Shown here piece after piece: positions 33,617-45,554 of a stretch of 64,000 nucleotides of DNA; the stretch's first letter is position 1, and every line of letters starts with the position of its first letter. The stretch comes from Buddleja alternifolia. Its lineage: Eukaryota; Streptophyta; Magnoliopsida; Lamiales; Scrophulariaceae. Made by a program: the position numbers and the translations under genes. The notes below the pieces were generated by a model. It was not told the DNA's origin. It did no database searches and saw only the letters and a list, made by a program, of their open reading frames with translations. The DNA is taken from assembly GCA_019426215.1 (NCBI GenBank), contig CM033396.1, positions 38,554,503-38,618,502 of the forward strand, written 5' to 3'.

Positions 33617-36155
33617 AAAATGCGATTATCTTCAAACTTTAGGTTTCACAATGTAAATATTATTATACGAATAATTGCAATTATCTTAAAGATCTAAATT
33701 CTGTAATATAAGATTTTGGGAGTTCTTAACTCTTCAGAATGGTCCAACAAATGTGCCAAAGAAGAAAACATATTGTAATGACCGAATATTTAATTTGTTA
33801 CTCAACTAATTCACAAATTTAAAAAAGAATGACAATATCGAAACTCTTGGAACCTCTATACTAAAATTTGGAATAGAGATTTCCTAACATAAAAAAGTGT
33901 GATTCACACTCGTGCAATATTTCATTAACATGCACGACACATATAATATGGAGAACCCCATATTTATGTTGTGGTAATTATACTATCATATTTTTTTCAT
34001 CTCAAACTAGTTTTAGACAAATCGTATACCAAGGAAGTATTTTCTAGACCAATCTACTGGTCTTTCATTTGCTATTCGAATTCTTGATTATTTTTTATTT
34101 TTTTTAATTCAAGACGACGAGGAATACCGTAAATATTTAGCCCGACAAACTTGGGTTAATAGTCATAATCCTGAGCAAGACTCTATCTAGCTCCATAAAG
34201 GAGGGGAGAGCCACAACTTGTGGTAGTCTGGATTCGAACCTAGGACCTCATATAAAGTGGGAGGTGAATATCACTAGACCAATAAGAAGTCTTGGGTAAT
34301 TCTTGAATTTAATTGGTGCAAATATTTAAGGGGTGAGAAATGCAACTTTCATGACTAATGTTCTACATGGCAGAAACTTTAATTTTTAAAAAATTTTTGC
34401 TTTCCCCCCTTAATTTTAATAGGATATATTCAAAAAAAATACACTATAGTATATTGGTCACACTTTGGCCGGAGAACATTTATATTGGCCAAATTCACTT
34501 TTTGGTTGGTAGTCTTATAGAAAATTTTAGCCTAATTGAATTAAGCTGTCATGATAAATTTTGTCACGCACCATAGTTACGAACCATTATTTGTTCTTTT
34601 TCATTTTACCCAATTTGATTAGACATGACATGTTATGATATTAGATGGAATTAATCATGTTCTCTATCAAATTGAAAAAAAAAATTGATCTTTCAAACAA
34701 TCGGTAACAATAATTTATTGAGAATTATATTGAAAACCTTGGGTTTCTTTATTTATAGGAAAATATTGCATTATTTGGAAAGAATTAAAACGCTAGGGAT
34801 ACATAATGTTTTAAAGTTTATAGTACGATACGTGGCGTTGTTATGAACTTGAAATACAGAATTACTGTTGAACTTCATTATTTATAAATAAATGACTTAT
34901 TTATATAATTCAATACACAATAATATGCTATATATTTCACTTAAATTTTTTGACAAAAGCTTGATCTCTGGAACGTGCAGCGGTATTATTCAGTAGAATT
35001 AGAAAACATTGAGAAAAAATGTTTTTCGTATTATAGAAACAATAAAAAATATTTCGTTTAAGGAAATCAAATAATTAGCATAATTATATTATGATCAAGA
35101 TGATTGATAATTCAGTTGGTTAAAAATAATTTTTTAGCATAATTAATATTTTAGAGATCTGGTCTCAACTTACAATTCAAATAATTATGTTGATTACTTA
35201 TATATATGACATGTTTGACAGGCAAGATTAAACTAGAGGACTATAATATGCATATATATATATATATATAAAATGAGTTTTCTTTGGGGCATAATCCTTT
35301 GATTTCGTGAACTATAGGTTCGTCACCTGACATGCATGTACATAACAGAACTTGGAAACATAACTAGGGGACAATCGTCAGCTTCATTGTTTCTAAATTT
35401 TCAATTACTTGCTAATTCTTTAGAATTTTCAAAGATTTGAATGAACACTGGGTTAATTTATGTCATAAAGTTAGGTTAACGAACTTCAAGAATCGAGTAC
35501 AACGAACTCAATCGAGCTAAATCGTTCCAAACTTATTATCATTTTATGTGTGATTCATGCATCAAATAAGCATTAGCTTTAATTCGAGCCATACGCGTGA
35601 GTTCAAAATATCACAGTCGTCGTCCACCAAGTAGAGTTTAACTATTGATCTTAAATATGAATAGTTGAGATGTTCTGGATCAACTTTAATTCGTGTCATA
35701 CTTAACTGTTCTAAGAAAAACTTAAAAGTAACGAGATATCAAACCACCCAACATGTAGGTTTTACTCCAACTCTTATGGTTTACTATCAACCCACATTAT
35801 TGTTGAACTCACTCGTGAGATGTTGTAGAACTCAGCGGATTTGATTGTTAAATTTGATTAAAAATCCACATCCTAAACTTCAACCAATATCAAAGCAAGA
35901 AAATTAAGAGCAATAAAAACTTATATGTAACAAAGTAAAATGACTAATTAATATGCATGTAATAATCTTCATCATATATAGGTAGCCCTTCTAAATTTGA
36001 AGTCTATGGTAAGTTATAATTCACCTAGTATCAACCCAATTTAAGTATTTAATGATACAAAAAAATTAACAACTCTTTTACAATATAGATAAGATGGTAA
36101 AATTTAAGACAGATATATCCTTCCTAATTCTTCACTTGGTAAGCAATTTCAGAAG
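33617..36155. other. Intergenic, AT-rich
   Basis: No gene seen. It holds a SINE (34088-34297), an AT dinucleotide run at 35252-35272, and the downstream region of the intact Aux/IAA gene, whose stop is at 36156. Confidence 0.5.
34088..34297 (-). mobile_element. tRNA-derived SINE
   Basis: On the minus strand, TATTGGTCTAGTGATATTC (A-box-like) is followed by GAGGTCCTAGGTTCGAATCC (B box), the spacing expected of a Pol III promoter. The 3-prime end is an A/T-rich tail (AATTAAAAAAAATAAAAAAT). The 9-bp sequence AATTCTTGA flanks it at 34079-34087 and 34298-34306. The length is about 210 bp. Confidence 0.8.
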
Positions 36156-39100
36156 TCACTCCTCCTTAGCAAGTCCCTTGAGAAGGTCTTTTGCATGAAG
36201 CCCAATTCCCTTTGCATCTGACCTCTTCATAATCCTCAGCCTTTTGCATGACTCTATAAACATCCTACAAATGATATCCATACTTATCATTAGGTGTTTA
36301 ATATAATAATATATAGGAAAAAACATTAAATTCATTGAAATAGGACAACATGTTTTCACTGCAAAAATCGCGTATAATATATAAACCCATTTATATATAG
36401 TATTTATTTAATAGTATTATTTTCTCTATCTTCATATCAATTGGTATCATAGCCATCCACTACCCTTCCCACCCCTCCCAGTTGCAATCGTGCGGCGCGG
36501 GTGGAAACAACTATATAGCAATGTTCGCCCGAGGCTAGCTCACTTTCACAAAGCCAACTCATCTGGGCGCCGAGACTACGAAGCGTGGTGGATGTACAAT
36601 CCTAATTGCAATGTATGAGACTTGGGTTTTCAATGTGTGTGTTTTTTTTGTTTATATAACCTTGAACTCTTTCTTAGTAATTAGATTATACAAGTTAATG
36701 GCCACTCTTAGAAACTTACGGGATTCGAAGATTTGGAACAATGGAAATTATGATTAGGCGTAAAAACATATTTATAGTGGTACTCACGTAACTCCACCAT
36801 TAATTACGAGTAATTGTGATTGTCCACCATTAATTACGAGTAATTGTGATTGTCCACCATTAATTACGAGTAATCGTGATTGTATTGATATATGAACCTC
36901 AATACTTATGCATATTAATTAATACACCGTCAAAGTAAATAATAATTCATGTTTTGTTGATGATGAAAAGGTCATAGACAAGGCATCATTAAATGTAAAG
37001 GCATTATGCGAAAATTTCAAAGAAGGAAAAAAGAAAAAAGGTTTTCGTGGAATTTCATGATAATGTTTCGTAGGAATCCTGGTTTTTTACATACGTGATA
37101 ATACCTGGCTTGACCTGGAATTGTCCTTTCAGACATCAATATTTTTTTGAAGATTTTGTGTTTGTCGGTGATTAAATAAATTCACCACCATAAAAAGCAA
37201 AATTATGAGGACAAAATTATTAAGAACTTTTTCAATTACTATTAAGGAGAGTAATTTTCTTAGCTACTAAAAATACAAATAAAATAAGATAACTAATGAA
37301 GATTTCTAGGGACCATGAACGAATTAATTAAGAATAAGCATGAATTAAGTTAGCCTATAAATAAGTGATAAAAGATTTTTGCCATATGGTATACTAAAAT
37401 TAATGAAAGATAAACTTGTGCACAACTCGTCTAATTTGGCGTATGGTAACTGTAATTCACCCGTCTATAGATTTAAACTTGCATTCAATCAAATCAGACA
37501 TGAACTAGATTTCATAACTACAGGTTTGGAATATTAATTTAGCTCTGATCAATTTTGCCCATGTGCAATTCACTTGTAACCAATCACATAACAAGTATAA
37601 TCCATTCAATTGTACATGAATCGACTTGTCTCGATTTCCTAGGGTCTATGCATATCGAGGCCATAAAAGAATATTCCGACAAGAAGGGCTAACGCAATTA
37701 ACTACTTTCATATATTCTTGACAAAAAAAGTCTGTAATTTGCTTTCTCATGTTTGTCATGATACTAAATGAGGCACGGGAATAAAATTAAAAGGATCATT
37801 CCTTCCCTAAAAGCATATTATTAGATTACTATGACTGACTATTTTATTTATATTTAATAAATAATGAGAGAGTAGAGCGAGAGTAGAGAGAGAGGTAGAC
37901 GTACTCCCAAGGGACATCTCCAAGGAGCATCCAGTCGCCATCTTTGTCCTCATAAATTGGGACGTACTCACAATTGTCTGCATCCTTCAATGCCTCCTCT
38001 GTTAAAATTTCAAACAAAACCAATTTAATTGATAGTGCTCCCAAAATGAAAAAAATTAATATATCATCCTTAATAAAACCTTGGTATTACACTATTTTTA
38101 TGTACTTTGTTTTTGTTGAATATATTTGATGTTTTTTATTCTAGAGACCCTTTCCATTTGAATGGTTGGAAAACGAGGAATAGAGGAAAATTCTATGCTA
38201 GAGCGAGACTAATGGTCCTAGTGTTTATATCTCTCACACAATAAGGTGTATTGTGCACGGTCCCCACACACAGTTGTGTAAGAGAGATAGACACGGAATG
38301 CACACTTGGACTATTAAACTCGGTCTGACATAGAATTACCTAGGAATAGAGATGAAATTAGGTCTGTCCATGAGTTGGTGAAAGTTCAAGTCACTCATAA
38401 TTAATTTGGAGACATGATTTAGACTCAACATGTAAAGAAGTGACATCACTAGGCTTGACCTAATTTTTTTTTAATTGGTTAATATATAGTTGAAATTTAA
38501 TTGCATCTCGAATATGGTTGAATCTAATAAAATTGTGACTTATTTGAGTTGAATTCAAGTCGGGCCTCAAAATATTCATCTATAATCTCAGATCTAATGA
38601 TTTTTAAGGAGCTTATAGGTTTTAAATTTGGTATATACTACAATTATATGTGTATGATGAATCATATATAAAAAGAATCAAGTAACGCAAATGATTGTAA
38701 TTATCCTAAAAGTCCAATGGACCATGAGATTCGATTTGGACCGAACATACGGAAGAGGAATCAATGAACTCAAACTAGACTTGCTCACCCATATGTTGTT
38801 TTATGATACGATACTTTTGACTTAGGAATTCGATTGAGCTTGGAACTAAATTAATTTTGGATTTGGCTCCACATGAACCTCTTAATAAAATCCGAAATCT
38901 AACTTGACCCTTTTGTACTCTCTTCAATTGAACAAGTAGAAAGAAACCAAAGTATAAAAATCCTATACATAGAAAACATCAAATTAGTAAATCATCCTCC
39001 AAACTTAAATGTTGAATATCTTAATTACTACAAATCAACAACAATTTGTGTATGATTGCAATATTATAGATCGGACCTAATTTGGTCGAACCAAGTGTAA

Positions 39101-39666
39101 CAATTTTTCGTGAATTAAGTTTGGATTCAGCTAGACCGAGGATCTAAGTAGAATTTTGCTAGATGGTGTTGAGATTTTGCATGGCAAGTCAAGGGTTACT
39201 ACAATACCTCTTACACAAACAATATATCTACTAACCAAACATAATTCATTTAACTTTTTATTATTTTTCCTTCATAACTAAAGGAAATAGCAAAATAATA
39301 AATTAGAGAAATTAACTCACCTATGCCAAAACAGCCAAAGAGCTTTTCAAGAGCCATAACAAGATCAGAATAGCCCTTATGCATGCTCAAATCTATCTTA
39401 CGCAGAAAAGGTGCGCCATCCATGCTAACCTTCACATACATTTTAATCCCCTTAAAGCTATTCTTCCGCCGGAAAGCACACACCGGCGGCCACCCCACCA
39501 CCTGATTCTTGTTATTCTCCACCGCCTCCTCCTCCTCGCCGCCACCGGAAAAATCAGAAAAAACCCTTTTTTTCTCATTCTTCTCCACTTCACCGCCGCC
39601 GCGACCGCTGCCACCGGGAAGCCCCAGCCTCAGCTCCGTTTCAAGTCCCAAACCATTTTTCGCCAT
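36156..39666 (-). CDS. Aux/IAA auxin-response repressor, IAA6/IAA19-like
   Basis: A nuclear repressor that binds ARF transcription factors and is ubiquitinated via TIR1/AFB receptors when auxin is present. Three exons: 39666-39321, 37998-37905 and 36264-36156. All introns are GT-AG and in phase, giving 182 residues. Domain I with the EAR repressor motif is at residues 10-18 (TELRLGLPG). A KR pair follows (EKKRVFSDF). Domain II, the degron VVGWPPV, is near residue 61. The PB1 fold (domains III-IV) has the invariant Lys in [14 protein letters not shown] and the acidic [19 protein letters not shown]. The NLS-like tail is [13 protein letters not shown]. The opening [18 protein letters not shown] and [14 protein letters not shown] match the IAA6/IAA19 clade. 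No lesion seen. I see no TGTCTC/GAGACA element in 39667-40465. Confidence 0.95.
36794..36883. repeat. 30-bp tandem repeat x 3 in intron 2
   Basis: Three head-to-tail copies of CCACCATTAATTACGAGTAA plus TTGTGATTGT start at 36794, 36824 and 36854. The third has one change (TAATCG). They lie within the second intron of the Aux/IAA gene. Confidence 0.9.
38185..38341. mobile_element. Foldback MITE in Aux/IAA intron 1
   Basis: The arms AAAATTCTATGCTAGAGCGA and the complement of GGTCTGACATAGAATT pair around a TTGTGTGAGAGATA-type stem. A perfect 9-bp direct repeat, AGGAATAGA, lies at 38176-38184 and 38342-38350. A relative occurs at 55690-55839. 157 bp. Confidence 0.8.
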
Positions 39667-39741
39667 TTCTAGATAAAGTTGAAGGGTTTGTTTAATTTTT
39701 TTTAATGTGTTTGTTAATATGATATAAACATATATATGGAC

Positions 39742-39752
39742 TTTATATATAT
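39742..39752 (-). promoter_or_regulatory. Candidate TATA box of the Aux/IAA gene
   Basis: The minus strand reads ATATATATAAAG about 75-85 bases before the start codon at 39666. This fits a short 5-prime leader. The adjacent TATG/TATA microsatellite (39755-39785) makes the exact box ambiguous. Confidence 0.45.
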
Positions 39753-40477
39753 CTATGTATGTATGTATGTATATATGTATGTAAAGAAGAAGACAATGGC
39801 AAGTCAAGCAAGCTCAGGTGGTCGGTCACATGAGAAACAATGGTGGGGAAGTGTATGTTTCCTCAAACATAAGAATGGACCGGCAAGATTAAAGTTTGAT
39901 ATGGGCAGATCGGATGGTTCTTAATTGGGGATGGTGGTGGAGGGTTGATCGTGGCCGTAGGATGTAATTCATAGGAACATTGCATGTGAAGTGCTTGATT
40001 GAGGTGGGTTGAGAAAATTAATATAAATTTACATTATGTTATAGTACTGGTGATTAAATTAAAGTTGATTAATTAATTGCTAAGCACACTTTTATTTTGT
40101 CCATTATTTTTAGCCATGCATGCATATTGTAATTATGAGGAAACAAGGAAATGTTTATTTACTTGTTTTATTTTATTTTTATTTCTGAAAAATCAGGTTT
40201 ATCCTACATGAAAAAACCCAAATTTATGGGAATAATTTCGATACAATTACACTCATACAATTACACTCATAAATGTACGAGTGACTTCATATCAAAAGTT
40301 TATATTTTTTACGTGAAACAAACAAAGGGAGTGATTATGATTATCAACATGGCTATTTAGATACTTTGACTCCTATGGATAGGTTGCCTATTTTATTAAT
40401 TCAATTTATTTAATTTATTACTAATGTTGCCTGTCAATTCTGTTTTATTAATACCCAGCTCCGTATGTGTATGGGGA

Positions 40478-40485
<8 letters not shown>
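39753..40485. other. Upstream region of the Aux/IAA gene
   Basis: AT-rich with a TATG microsatellite at 39755-39785 and TACAATTACACTCA repeated in tandem near 40240-40270. It contains no gene that I can support. Confidence 0.4.
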
Positions 40486-40514
<29 letters not shown>

Positions 40515-40570
40515 TTAAGAGTTAAAATAATAAGGGCTTTTCCCACCATCTGGCCTTCTGTTATAACAGT

Positions 40571-41387
40571 CAAGGATTAAAATTTCGTTTCGATGATAAG
40601 TTTCGAATTCTTAAATATAAGAAACGTATCGGAAACGTTTCGGAAACATCATGGAAAACTTGAAAAATGCTGGAAACAAGTTGGAAACCGTGAAATAAGA
40701 AGTAAAGAAGAGTTGATTTCTCTTTTCACTAGCAAAAAACAATAGTTGTGTAAAATATTTATACATTTACATCAATAATCGATCAAATTACACTAATAAA
40801 TAAAATGGTAACGTTTGATTCAAGTTTAACATTCACAAAACATATAACCGACAAAATTTTAGTAACTTAAATTGTGAAATAAAAAATTCTAAAAGTATTA
40901 TCGTGAAAAAAATGAAAAGTGGAAATGTTTGATTCAAGATAAAAAGTTGCTCCTCGGTGAAATAAATATTTGTTTGATTGTTAGATTTAATACTCTTCAT
41001 TTCTTTTCTTTTTTTTCCTTTTTCCCTAACATTGAGAGATTTGAGAGTTATGTTGTATTTGCGATAGAGCAAATCTTTTTAAAAAAGAATTACCAAACTT
41101 TCAATGTTTCCATGGAAATCTTTTTGAAACTTCAATGTGTTGGTGATAGAGCAAATCTTTTCAAAGAAATTACCAAACTCTCAATGTTTTCATAATTTCC
41201 ATGTTCCATGGAAACAAACATGGAAACCATGGAAACATTGAGAGTTTCCATGGAAACCTTAGAAACATTAAGAGTTTCCTAGGAAACAATGTAATTTCGA
41301 AACTACATGGTAATTTCTTTTCCGTAAGTTGAAAAACAGAAACTTTTCGGACGTTTCGGTGGAAAAGAAAAGAAACTTTGAACCATG
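40571..41387. mobile_element. Non-autonomous hAT element
   Basis: An 817-bp insertion with a perfect 8-bp target duplication, ATAACAGT (40563-40570 and 41388-41395). The right direct repeat near 49670 shows the empty site. The terminal repeats are CAAGGATTAAAATTTCGTTTC and the inverted CATGGTTCAAAGTTTCTTTTC. The subterminal regions are packed with GGAAAC/GTTTCC motifs, as in hAT transposase-binding arrays. No transposase frame. Confidence 0.88.
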
Positions 41388-41686
41388 ATAACAGTTGCTA
41401 TCACTGCCAAATAAAAACTAGATAAAATGCCAACAAAAAATAGTTATTTTTAATACATTAATACGCTATTATTAATACTTTGATGTCTTTGCTTTGGGAT
41501 CTATAGCTTCTGTTGTTGTTTATTGACTCAATTCTTTTTGATTATTTTTTTTTATTTTTTATTTAGAATTATGAGATCTATAGACATTCGGACTAGAAAT
41601 CAAGGTGTTGAGATCATCAAAACTGACCATTTTCTTTTGTTTATATGAGTGAGTGATTGCTAGATGCTGACCTTTTGATATATTGC

Positions 41687-42238
41687 ATCTGAAAAAATTT
41701 GATTCTTTTGAACCAGATTATGGAAGAGTAAGATCTGTGGATATACATCCAATAAAGCCATGTTACCTTCCGAATGCACTCAACTAATTTGTTTGTTCTC
41801 ACATTAGTAGTTATCAACAATGGGAAGCAATTCCTATATAAATTCAAAGTGAAATGACAAAAAGAACATTTCTTTGGTCTACTTGTTTCCTGACTTAATT
41901 AATTTAAATGTTTCACCGGTATTTTACATAGTTTTCTTTAGCTTGTATTCAATTGGTTCAATTCTTTGCAATCAAGTTAAAAACTCCAGTCTAGAATCTT
42001 TTTCAGATGACTTCATCTAATCTATTTTTGTGCTCTTTCTGTTTGTTGAGGTGTTTGTGTATGTTTTGGATAGTTCGTTTGCTTGACTTGCTCATATATG
42101 GGTGAACGAGCACAGTTTGTGTTTTTTCCCTTGGTTAAATTTCTCAAATTTTATTGATTTATTACTGCATTTGACTTTCACAGGATATTGGAAAGTTTGC
42201 GTACAGGGACTGTTTGCATTTGGAACTATAAGACTCAG
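41687..42238 (+). pseudogene. Coatomer beta-prime (COPB2) fragment, left
   Basis: The beta-prime subunit is a WD40 scaffold of the COPI vesicle coat. Two exons of its N-terminal blade are visible. About 41687-41762 reads GRVRSVDIHPIKP, comparable to the family SERVKSVDLHPTEPW. 42184-42238, after a TTTCACAG acceptor and before gtatgc, reads ILESLRTGTVCIWNYKTQ, comparable to ILASLYSGTVCIWNYQTQ. The first exon has lost its GT donor (CCATG then TT), and nothing upstream or downstream continues the gene. It is therefore a captured fragment rather than a working gene. Confidence 0.75.
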
Positions 42239-42266
42239 GTATGCAAAATGCAGCTGATACGAGTGT

Positions 42267-42856
42267 AAAATAACTCTAACATACTCTCAACGTTACCACC
42301 ATCTCTTGTAAATAACTCTAACATACTTCATGCTCTTCCTCTCATAAAGCTGGTTGTCTCACCTCCCCTCAATCTTCAACAAAAAGAAATTGCTCTCCTT
42401 CTCTCCCAAAAATCCCGGCTTCACCACAACAATTTGCCACCACCTTTTTATTTTATGCCGCTACCTTTTCTCTTTGGCCGCGGACCACCGCGCTTAGCCG
42501 CTGCCTTAAGTTTTGTTAGTTGTCGTCGTTCACCCTTGGAAAACGAGGACTTGGAGCCACCGCCGCCACCGCCGTCGTCTCTTAAGGCCACCGTCACCTT
42601 TTATCATTGTTGTTGTCTTCTTCTCATATTCTCCATGACCGGATTTCTTTCGTCCAGTCTCAACGTTCAAGACTCTCATGTTTCGACTGTGGGGAAGAGT
42701 TAGATAATATAATATTTTTCCATATCTTTCTAGTATTTATGTTAATTTATGTTTCTTTAGGTTTCCTTGCATTTATCTTATCCTTGTTTATAGTTAGGGT
42801 TTCTTGTTTACCAAGTACATGTATCTCTATAAATATGTTACTCAGTAATACAAGTT
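42267..42856. other. Leader segment before the array
   Basis: This stretch is present only once. A frame at 42434-42703 contains a Pro run and a Leu-rich stretch but no known domain. Near 42827 CTCTATAAATATG is a good TATA-like word, about 30 bases before the CCCTACGGGG that opens unit 1. The TATA word followed by ACTCAGTAATACAAG resembles the end of an LTR, so this may be a promoter or an LTR remnant that drove unit 1. Confidence 0.4.
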
Positions 42857-42994
42857 CCCTACGGGGTTTTCTCTCTTTCTCTAAGAATTAGAAGCATGTC
42901 TCAGGCTCACTTCTTTGGAACTGTTTGAGTCAGTGGAAGCAGCAAAATAGGAGGTGTAAATAGAAGCAAAATAGGAGGTTGAGGTGGAGTGATA

Positions 42995-43536
42995 ATGCAT
43001 TGAGTTGGAAAGTGGCCGAAACCAACATTTCAACCCCTGCAAATTGAGAAAATATCCTTTCTAGGAGTACTACTTATCCATGGAAACAAAAGTTCTACTA
43101 GTATTGAGTGCTATAAAAAGCAGCGTGATGAAGGGGGAATGGAAGATGCATGGCCGTGTTTACGATGCGGCTTTAAGAAGGATCCCAAAGGTGAAGCTCC
43201 GCATCCCCAAGGTGGAACTAAGCCTCCCGAAGATAGAGAAAAAGAAAAGGATCATGAGAAGGTCGTTGGAAACGATGAGCAAGAGTATCACACTAATTTT
43301 CCTACCCACAACCAAGTGAAGTATCATTATGTCAGGGACATGCTGACATTGTTAATTGGTGCAGCAAACACCGCAAGGGTTAAGTGATGTGCAAACGGTG
43401 CTGCAACTTCTTTCCGAAAGATGCCTTTAAGCACGATTGCTCGTTAGCCAAATACGGTACCGTGGTTAACATGAAAAGAGAGAAAAGAAAGGAAAAAACA
43501 GAGAAGACGAAGGGGGAGGAGAAAAAAGAAGGTTAA
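42995..43536 (+). pseudogene. Array unit 1, Cys/His-rich protein
   Basis: Compared with the array consensus of 180 residues, codon 3 is TGA (43001-43003) and one base is missing near 43338 (GTCAGGGACATG for GTCAGGGAACATG). The zinc-type CPCLRCGFKKDP analogue (PCLRCGFKKD) and the distal MCKRCCNFFPKDAFKHDC remain but in different frames. Function unknown. Confidence 0.75.
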
Positions 43537-43719
43537 ATAGAGAGAGTAGAAAACTAGAAAGATATTATATTATCAAACAAGACTATTATATTTATTTTGT
43601 CAGTTATTACTATTAGTCTCCTATTTTGATGTATTGGCGGATTTTTTTTAAGTATCATATTATTACATGATTTTTTTTGATTAATCACCAAAATGTTGGA
43701 TTGCAATCAAACGAAAATA

Positions 43720-43759
43720 TTTGATTGCAATCAAACTAAAATGTTGGATTGCAATCCAA
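43720..43759. repeat. Palindromic 16-mers in array spacer (unit 1)
   Basis: TTTGATTGCAATCAAA at 43720-43735 and TTGGATTGCAATCCAA at 43744-43759 are perfect palindromes. They are spaced one every 20-24 bp and joined by AAAATGTTGG-like linkers. The same cluster recurs in units 2-5 (near 44985-45065, 46275-46350, 47570-47650 and 48860-48915), with scattered changes. Confidence 0.85.
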
Positions 43760-44284
43760 CCACAATGCTGGATGAAAATGAGGTTTGAGAAGATGGCGAA
43801 TATTGTGGGGGTGAAGGTTTGTAGTTTTACACATAGAGCTGTAAGGGGCATACATGTTTGAGAGGGGGGCATGTGGAGGCAAAAGGTGTGATTATAGAGG
43901 TCTTTAATATACCTATTTAAGCATACACTTTTCACTATATGTATTCTGCCAAAGACAAGAAAAAATAGTATATGTTGTGTGTGAATCATCTAAGTGAGAG
44001 TGAAAAAGAAAGGATAAAGAGAAATGAAGTGAACTATTCTTATTTTGTGATGAACCAAAATGAAGAATAGACAAAACGTAAATATAATTGAGATTTTTCT
44101 AACCTTTTTTCAGCATGAAAAAATGATTAGGGGCAATTGTTAGTGCCCCTACGGGATTTTCTCTCTTTCTCTAAGAATTAGCAGCATGGCTCAGGCACAC
44201 TGCCTTAGAACTGTTTGAGTTAATGGAAGCAGCCAAACAGGAGGTGTAAATAGAAGTAAAATAGGAGGTTGAGGTGGAGTGATC

Positions 44285-44825
44285 ATGCATGGAGTTGGAG
44301 AGTGGCCGAAACCAACATTTCAACCCCTGCAGATTGAGAAAATATCCTTTCTAGGAGTACTGCTTGTCCATGGAAACAAAAGTTCTAGTATTGAGTGCTA
44401 TAAAAAGCAGCGTTACGAAGGGAAAATGGAAGATGCATAGCCGTGTTTACGATGCGGCTTTAAGAAGGATATCAAAGGTGAAGCTCCGCATCCCCAAAAA
44501 TGGAATTAACCCTCCCGAAGATGGAGAAAAAGAAAAGGATCATGAGAAGGTCAATGGAAACGATGAGCAAGAGTATCATACTAGTTTTTCTACCAGCAAC
44601 CAAGTGAAGTATCATTATGTCAGGGAACATGCTGGCATTGTTAATTGGTGCAGCAAACACCGCAACGATTATGTGATGTGTAAACGGTGCTACAACTTCT
44701 TTCCGAAAGATACCTTTAAGCACGATTGCTCGTTAGCCAAATACGGTACCATGGCTAACATGACAAGAGAGAAAAGAAAGGAAAACACAGCGAAAAAGAA
44801 GAGGGAGGAGAAAAAAGAAGGCTAA
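44285..44825 (+). pseudogene. Array unit 2, Cys/His-rich protein
   Basis: A TAG (44438-44440) replaces the Trp before PCLRCGFKKD. Small indels near 44390 and 44500 shift the middle. The downstream half is intact to the common stop: NQVKYHYVREHAGIVNWC, then VMCKRCYNFFPKDTFKHDC and a Lys-rich tail. A long frame starting at 44364 is a composite created by the shift, not the ancestral one. Confidence 0.75.
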
Positions 44826-45554
44826 ATGGAGAGAGTAGGAAACTAGAAAGATATTATATTATCTAACAAGACTATTATATTTATTTTGTCAGTTATTACT
44901 CTTATTCTCCTATTTTTGATGTTTTGGCGGGTTTTTTTTTATGTATTATATTATTACATGATTTTTTCTGATTAATCACGAAAATGTTGGATTGCAATCA
45001 AACCAAAATGTTTGATTACAATCAAACCAAAATATTGGATTGCAATCCAACCAAAATGTTGGATGAAAATGAGGTTTTACAAGTTGGTGAATATTGTGGG
45101 GGTGAAGGTTTGTAGTTTTACACATAGAGCTGTAAGGGGCATACATGTTTGAGAGGGGGCCATATGGAGGGAAAAGGTGTGATTATAGAGGTCTTTAATA
45201 TACATATTTAAGCTTACACTTTTCACTATGTCTATTCTACCAAAGACAAGAAAAAACAGTATATGTTGGGTGTGAATCATCTAAGTGAGAGTGAAAAAGA
45301 GAGGATAAAGATAGATTAAATGAACTATTCTTATTTTGTGATCAACCAAAATGTAGAATAAACAAAACGTAAATATGATTGAGATTTTTCTAACCTTTTT
45401 TCAGCTTGAACAATTGCCCAACGGGGTTTTCTGTTTTTCTCTAAGAATTAGCAGCATGGCTCAGGCTCACTTCCTTGCAACTATTTGAGTCAGTGGAAGC
45501 AGCAAAACAGGAGGTGTAAATAGATGCAAAATAGGAGGTTGAGGTGGAGGGATC

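Larger units (their letters stand above)
40486..42266 (+). repeat. Left direct repeat with coatomer fragment
   Basis: Matches 49606-50262 in the same orientation, from the AAT microsatellite and CCCACCATCTRGCCTTC through ATGCAAAATGCAGCT at the right end. The left copy additionally contains the hAT element 40571-41387. It also keeps a segment (about 41575-41865) with the first coatomer exon that is deleted from the right copy. The pair brackets the five-unit array. Confidence 0.8.

Noticed and set aside
39379..39672. Plus-strand 97-codon frame over the Aux/IAA exon 1
   Set aside because: Antisense shadow of a verified exon with all Aux/IAA motifs.
42434..42703. Pro-rich signal-peptide-like protein before the array
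   Set aside because: The composition is low complexity, the frame has no domain, and the region looks like leader or LTR sequence.
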